From NCBI GenBank assembly GCA_900544965.1, contig UQXE01000002.1:23755-87754 (forward strand): a stretch of DNA of 64,000 bases, read 5' to 3'. Below the pieces are notes generated by a model, which made no database searches, was not told the DNA's origin, and worked only from the letters and a program-made list of their open reading frames with translations. Shown in pieces: positions 59,891 through 64,000 of the stretch. Source of the stretch: an uncultured Eubacteriales bacterium. Lineage in GTDB: Bacteria > Bacillota > Clostridia > Christensenellales > CAG-138. A program made the translations under genes and the position numbers. Within the stretch, counting starts at the first letter, position 1. Every line of letters starts with the position of its first letter.

Positions 59891-60754
59891 TTGCAAGTAC
59901 AGTGGTATCCTGGACATATGGCGAAGGCGCGCCGCATGCTTATAGAAAACTTAAAGCTTATTGATGTTGTTGTGGAAATCGTAGACGCTAGGACTCCCCT
60001 TGCTACTAGAAATCCTGATTTTGAAGAGCTGTTTAAGGGGAAAAAGCGTACGGTAATATTGAATAAAAGCGACTTGGCCGATTCATCGGCGTCAAAGCAA
60101 TGGATTGAGCGGTTTAACGCAAACGGAATGGCGGCGGCCGAATTCGTTTCAACCAATATCTCTTTCAGAAAGTCCGCGGCCGCCATCATTGAGAATGCGG
60201 CACGAGAGATGGTAATGCGTATGAAAGCTAAAGGGGTGAATAAGACGGTGCGCGCCATGATAGTTGGTATACCAAACGTAGGAAAATCTACGTTTATTAA
60301 TTGTATAGCAGGAAAGTCCAGAGCCATGGTAGGCGACAGGCCAGGGGTGACAAAGGGGAAGCAGTGGGTAAAGATTACTCCTTATCTGGAAATCATGGAC
60401 ACTCCTGGCCTGCTGTGGCCTAAGTTGGATAATGAGCTTTATGCGCATCACCTGGCATTTATTGGTTCGATTAACGACGATATTTTGGATACCGAGGCAT
60501 TGGCAAGGGAACTTCTTGAAGAGCTTATGCGAATATGCCCAAATTCACTTAACCAGCGTTACAGCGGCATAGACACCTGCGACGATCCTCTGGACAGCGT
60601 ATGCAAAGCCCGCGGATTTGTTTTATCTGGAGGGGGATATGATACAGTAAGAGCGGCCAGAACAGTACTTGACGAGTTCCGGTCGGGGAAGATAGCGCGT
60701 GTAACCCTTGAACTTCCAGAAACAGATGAAACACAGCATGAAGAAACCAGATGA
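59891..60754 (+). CDS. rbgA: Ribosome biogenesis GTPase RbgA (YlqF)
   Basis: Circularly permuted GTPase of about 287 residues that acts late in 50S assembly. Motif order is permuted as expected: G4 NKSDLAD (about 60) comes before G1 GIPNVGKST (about 125), G2 and G3 DTPGLLWPK (about 168). The start QVQWYPGHMAKARRM is the family signature. TTG at 59891 lies 8 bases after GGAGG; the frame opens at 59822 but only this start has a site. The 3' end overlaps rnhB. Confidence 0.94.
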   Translation: MQVQWYPGHMAKARRMLIENLKLIDVVVEIVDARTPLATRNPDFEELFKGKKRTVILNKSDLADSSASKQWIERFNANGMAAAEFVSTNISFRKSAAAIIENAAREMVMRMKAKGVNKTVRAMIVGIPNVGKSTFINCIAGKSRAMVGDRPGVTKGKQWVKITPYLEIMDTPGLLWPKLDNELYAHHLAFIGSINDDILDTEALARELLEELMRICPNSLNQRYSGIDTCDDPLDSVCKARGFVLSGGGYDTVRAARTVLDEFRSGKIARVTLELPETDETQHEETR

Positions 60755-61376
60755 ACGCCAGAGGTTGTCCAAACTGACAATATATGAAAAAACTTTTTGG
60801 GACAAGGGGCAGCAGGTCGCTGGAATGGACGAAGTCGGACGCGGCCCGCTTGCTGGACCGGTGATGGCGGCATGCGTAGTAATGCCTTGCGCCGACCTGA
60901 TCGAAGGTGTTGACGACTCAAAAAAACTTACCGTAGTTAAACGGGAAGCGTTAAATACATTAATACGTAAAAATGCTATAGCATATGGAATTGGAAAGTC
61001 TAACGAACAGGAGATAGATGAATTAAATATTTTAAATGCTACAAAGCTTGCGTTTTCAAGGGCGTATAATAATATGATGCCCAGCTTTATTCCCGATGCT
61101 GTGCTCATAGACGCTGTCAAGGGCATAGACGTACCTGTTGAGCAGATAGCTATAATACATGGGGATAAGGTCAGCTATTTAATAGCCGCGGCGTCAATCG
61201 TAGCAAAGGTGGAGAGGGATTCGTTTATGATCAAAATGGATGAGCTTTATCCACAATATGGATTTAGCCGAAACAAAGGATACGGGACAAAAGAACATAT
61301 GGACGCCCTAATCAAATACGGTCCCTGTCCAATACACCGCAAAAGCTTTATTAAGAAAATTATAGGTGACGTGTGA
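60738..61376 (+). CDS. rnhB: Ribonuclease HII
   Basis: RNase of about 212 residues that cuts RNA in RNA-DNA hybrids and removes single ribonucleotides. Active-site residues are in GMDEVGRGPLAGPV (Asp, Glu), DDSKKL, LIDAVKG and VAKVERD, with YGFSRNKGYGTKEHM near the end. The ATG at 60738 overlaps rbgA by 17 bases; ATG at 60726 and TTG at 60708 are also in frame and no ribosome binding site decides between them. yraN starts one base after its stop. Confidence 0.93.
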   Translation: MKKPDERQRLSKLTIYEKTFWDKGQQVAGMDEVGRGPLAGPVMAACVVMPCADLIEGVDDSKKLTVVKREALNTLIRKNAIAYGIGKSNEQEIDELNILNATKLAFSRAYNNMMPSFIPDAVLIDAVKGIDVPVEQIAIIHGDKVSYLIAAASIVAKVERDSFMIKMDELYPQYGFSRNKGYGTKEHMDALIKYGPCPIHRKSFIKKIIGDV

Positions 61377-61377
61377 T

Positions 61378-61731
61378 ATGAGCCGGTCATCATTAGGAAG
61401 GTTCGGAGAAGAAATCGCATTTAAATATCTGTTGAAAAAGGGGTTTGTGCCAAAACAGAGGAATTTTCGCGCCGGCCGCTATGAAATTGATCTCATTATG
61501 GAGGATGCGGGCGGATGCGTAGTATTCGTTGAGGTAAAAACCAGAAAAAGCGATAAATTCGGCCTGGGGAGGGAAGCGGTCGGCTGGAGAAAGCAGGCAA
61601 ATATCATAGCGGCTGCTGAGAATTATATATATATAAATGGCTTATATGAACGAAAGGTTCGATTTGACGTGGTGGAAGTGGATCTGAGAAACAACAAAAT
61701 AACTCACATCGCAGACGCTTTTGAGACATAA
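61378..61731 (+). CDS. yraN: YraN (UPF0102) endonuclease-fold protein
   Basis: Protein of about 117 residues with a PD-(D/E)xK nuclease-like fold. Seen: LGRFGEEIAFKYLLKKGF, NFRAGRYEIDLIMED and VFVEVKTRKSDKFG, where the Asp, Glu and Lys of the EID...EVK site are kept. Likely acts on branched or damaged DNA, but the function is not established. ATG at 61378 after AGGTG. It commonly follows rnhB. Confidence 0.9.
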   Translation: MSRSSLGRFGEEIAFKYLLKKGFVPKQRNFRAGRYEIDLIMEDAGGCVVFVEVKTRKSDKFGLGREAVGWRKQANIIAAAENYIYINGLYERKVRFDVVEVDLRNNKITHIADAFET

Positions 61732-61806
61732 TTTAAACAATTCCTTTGCTTAAAGGCAAATATATGCTATTATTACATATATTACGGACAGAATGGAAGT
61801 GATAAC

Positions 61807-64000
61807 TTGCGCAAACATGTTGTAGTATTTCTTATCTTTGCTCTTCTGTCGGCGATATTGTTTACAGGTTGCGATACGCTCACAGTAGAAAACCCTGAGA
61901 TAAAGAACGGGGGATTTGATACTGGGAACGCGAACCTTCCCAACGAATGGTACGCCGATGGCTGGAATACAACCGTGCAGGATTCAGCGGTTGACGTACA
62001 ATCAGTCGATGGACGGGATTCATGCGCACATATTACCAATTTTATTGCCAATGACTACAGACTGTGCCAATCTGTTCGCGTTAATCCAAATGCGTATTAC
62101 AGGATTTCCTGCGATGTAAAGACATCGAACGTATCAGGCGGAGCTGGCGCTAATATTTCCATTATCGACTCATCCGCGTCGTCAGCCGCAATAACCGGAA
62201 CGACACAGTGGCAGCGCGTTGAACTTGTTGGAAAGACAGCGTCAGATCAGAAGGAATTGATTGTTGCGGTAAGATTGGGCGGATATGGTATGCTGTCCTT
62301 AGGTGAGGCATGGTTTGATAACTTTACGATTGAGGCGCTTGATAAGGCTCCGTCAGGGATAATAGCGGATTTTAAACCCATGGAAACAAAGACGGAGGAA
62401 AAAGAACCCGAAAAGGGCGTAGTACCCTATATGGGCGCTATGATACTAGCCGTTCTGCTGTCAGGCATACTATTCATCCTGACCTATAGGTTTATTATAA
62501 CGCGCCCAACAAAAGGACTGGAAGTTAATAATACGAGCAAATCGGCCATTATAGCCATTCTCGGGTCGGCATTTGTCCTGAGAGTAATTTTGTCGCTGAT
62601 ATTTGTCGGGCATTCAACCGATATCGCATGCTTTACTTCATGGTCGGATACTCTGGCACGGGTCGGAATGGGCAGCTTCTATACCACGACGAGCTTTTGC
62701 GATTATCCTCCCGGATATATGTACATCCTGTGGATTGTGGGCAAGGTCGGCGGTTTGCTTGGCTTGTCAACCGGCTCGCCACTATATATAATTTTGCTTA
62801 AGCTCCCGTCAATACTGGCTGATCTTGCGCTTGCCTATATTGTGTACAGGCTTGCGGCTAAGAGGTTTTCAAGAAACGTTACAATAGCTCTTACTGCAAT
62901 AACGGCCTTAAACCTGGCGTTTGCTTTCATAAGCGGCGGCTGGGGCCAGATTGACCAGCTTTTGGGGATTTCAGTGTTTGCCGCGGCGTACTTGTTTATG
63001 ACGAACAGACGGGTGGCGGCAGGGGCCGTATACGGGCTGGCGATTTTGCTGAAGCCACAGGCCTTGATGGTTGGCCCTCTTTTTGCCGTAGCCTATGTAG
63101 TATATATAATTGACAGCGGCAAGGATTGGAAGCGCTCCCTTGCAAAAACCGCGCTGGCGGTAGTATCCGCGGTTGCGCTGATTTTTGCTGCAACGCTTCC
63201 TTTCAAGGGAAACCAGGACCTGTTTTGGTTTCTGGACAAGTATGTAAACACGGCTACCTCGTATGGATATGCCAGCGTAGAAGCGTTTAACCTGTTCTCC
63301 CTTTTCGGCGGCAACTGGGCTAAAATTGATAACACCTTCCTTTTGTTCTCATATGGTACATGGGGAACGATATTTATAGCCCTTTCATGCCTTTACAGCG
63401 CGTTTCTATATATTAAAGGGAGAAAGAGCAATCAGTATTGCCTTGTCCTATGCGCCGCTCTCCTGTTCGCGGCCCTGTTTACCACAGGACATTACATGCA
63501 CGAGCGGTACCTTTTCCCAGCGCTGTCGCTGCTAATAATTGCTTTTGTAATGTATAACGATAAGCGGCTTTTGGTCGCGTTTGGATGGTTCAGCGCAGGG
63601 CTTCTTTTCAATGCGCTGGCCGCATTCGTTATTATTGATAACCAGCAGGCAAGAGGCCTTACCTATGATATCATGACCGGAGTTGGCTCCTTTATGAACG
63701 TCGCCACTTTTGCGTACTTTGCATACGTGTGCACGGACATCATGGTTAGAAAGAGGTTTAAGTCCGCAATATCCATAAAAAAGGATAAGGATAAAAAAAA
63801 AGTCAAAACGATAGAGGAAAACTTAAAAAACGAGGATGAAATAAACGAAACCAAGGTCCTTCCGGAGCCTACTGACAATAAACTGCGGCTGACAAAGCGG
63901 GACAAGCTGTTTTGTATAGGGCTAACGGCGGTATACGCGGTTGTTGCGTTATTGAACCTTGGTTCGCTGCAGGCGCCGGAAACCGAATGGAAAGCGGTGA
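61807..64000 (+). CDS. Lipoprotein-like, carbohydrate-binding domain fused to a GPI18-like glycosyltransferase; 3' end cut
   Basis: 731 codons are visible with no stop. TTG start with GGAAGTG upstream. A signal segment FLIFALLSAILFTGCDT has a lipobox-like FTGC. Residues about 30-180 look like a beta-sandwich carbohydrate-binding module (NGGFDTGN, LPNEWYADGW, YRLCQSVRVNPN, ISCDVKTSN). After one helix (about 210-230) comes a many-helix integral membrane domain with CFTSWSDTLARVG and SFCDYPPGYMYILWI, the pattern of GPI18-like mannosyltransferases (COG5542), plus SGGWGQIDQLLGI-type GGWGQIDQLLG. A Lys/Glu-rich cytoplasmic loop lies near 655-700. It may glycosylate an envelope component using a lipid-linked sugar; substrate unknown. 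Confidence 0.8.
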   Translation, partial: MRKHVVVFLIFALLSAILFTGCDTLTVENPEIKNGGFDTGNANLPNEWYADGWNTTVQDSAVDVQSVDGRDSCAHITNFIANDYRLCQSVRVNPNAYYRISCDVKTSNVSGGAGANISIIDSSASSAAITGTTQWQRVELVGKTASDQKELIVAVRLGGYGMLSLGEAWFDNFTIEALDKAPSGIIADFKPMETKTEEKEPEKGVVPYMGAMILAVLLSGILFILTYRFIITRPTKGLEVNNTSKSAIIAILGSAFVLRVILSLIFVGHSTDIACFTSWSDTLARVGMGSFYTTTSFCDYPPGYMYILWIVGKVGGLLGLSTGSPLYIILLKLPSILADLALAYIVYRLAAKRFSRNVTIALTAITALNLAFAFISGGWGQIDQLLGISVFAAAYLFMTNRRVAAGAVYGLAILLKPQALMVGPLFAVAYVVYIIDSGKDWKRSLAKTALAVVSAVALIFAATLPFKGNQDLFWFLDKYVNTATSYGYASVEAFNLFSLFGGNWAKIDNTFLLFSYGTWGTIFIALSCLYSAFLYIKGRKSNQYCLVLCAALLFAALFTTGHYMHERYLFPALSLLIIAFVMYNDKRLLVAFGWFSAGLLFNALAAFVIIDNQQARGLTYDIMTGVGSFMNVATFAYFAYVCTDIMVRKRFKSAISIKKDKDKKKVKTIEENLKNEDEINETKVLPEPTDNKLRLTKRDKLFCIGLTAVYAVVALLNLGSLQAPETEWKAV

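Overview
The window is a chromosome segment of a spore-forming, anaerobic Firmicute of the Clostridia type. The evidence is the spoIIGA-sigE pair, the spoIIAA-spoIIAB-sigF operon, whiA, a Phe T-box leader, the Prp protease paired with an N-terminally extended L27, pta-ackA acetate fermentation, an [FeFe]-hydrogenase-like protein and frequent TTG starts after strong GGAGG ribosome binding sites. I cannot name the genus. No rRNA, tRNA, insertion sequence, integrase or phage gene was seen. Both ends cut genes: sigE on the left and a membrane glycosyltransferase-like gene on the right.

Layout. 1-1180 (minus): sigE and spoIIGA, with two Spo0A-box matches upstream. 1377-11199 (plus): an orphan solute-binding-like protein, murB, rapZ, whiA (the usual yvcK between them is missing), dnaE, pfkA and an RlmD-type rRNA methyltransferase. 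11207-23566 looks like an accessory island. It holds a HEPN-like hypothetical protein, a secreted seven-repeat RCC1 propeller protein facing an ArsR-type regulator across overlapping divergent promoters, and a complete type I-C cas operon (cas3-cas5c-cas8c-cas7c-cas4-cas1-cas2). Inside cas8c lies an internal ribosome binding site and start that should make Cas11c. No CRISPR array flanks the operon.

23567-27672 is a tight operon of a SPOR-domain membrane protein, a DRTGG protein, an RsbW/SpoIIAB-type ATPase, an [FeFe]-hydrogenase-like protein with sensory-type active-site changes, a second DRTGG protein and a PHP phosphoesterase. It has the look of a redox- or H2-responsive signalling module and is my best candidate for a poorly described system. 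27774-31881 holds an ECF transporter S component, an MBL hydrolase and larE-larB-larC, which make the nickel-pincer cofactor; larA is not present here. 31889-35372 (minus) carries radC, a beta-CASP nuclease-like protein and degV.

35587-64000 is mostly housekeeping: T-box-pheS-pheT; L21 leader-rplU-prp-rpmA; an NCS2-type purine permease; a RibD-C reductase; the spoIIA operon; mntP; pta-ackA; yceD-rpmF; plsX; acpP-rnc-smc-ftsY; ylxM-ffh-rpsP-khpA-rimM-trmD; rplS-rbgA-rnhB-yraN; and the truncated glycosyltransferase-like gene. These groups join lipid synthesis, protein targeting, ribosome maturation and chromosome segregation in an order familiar from Firmicutes.
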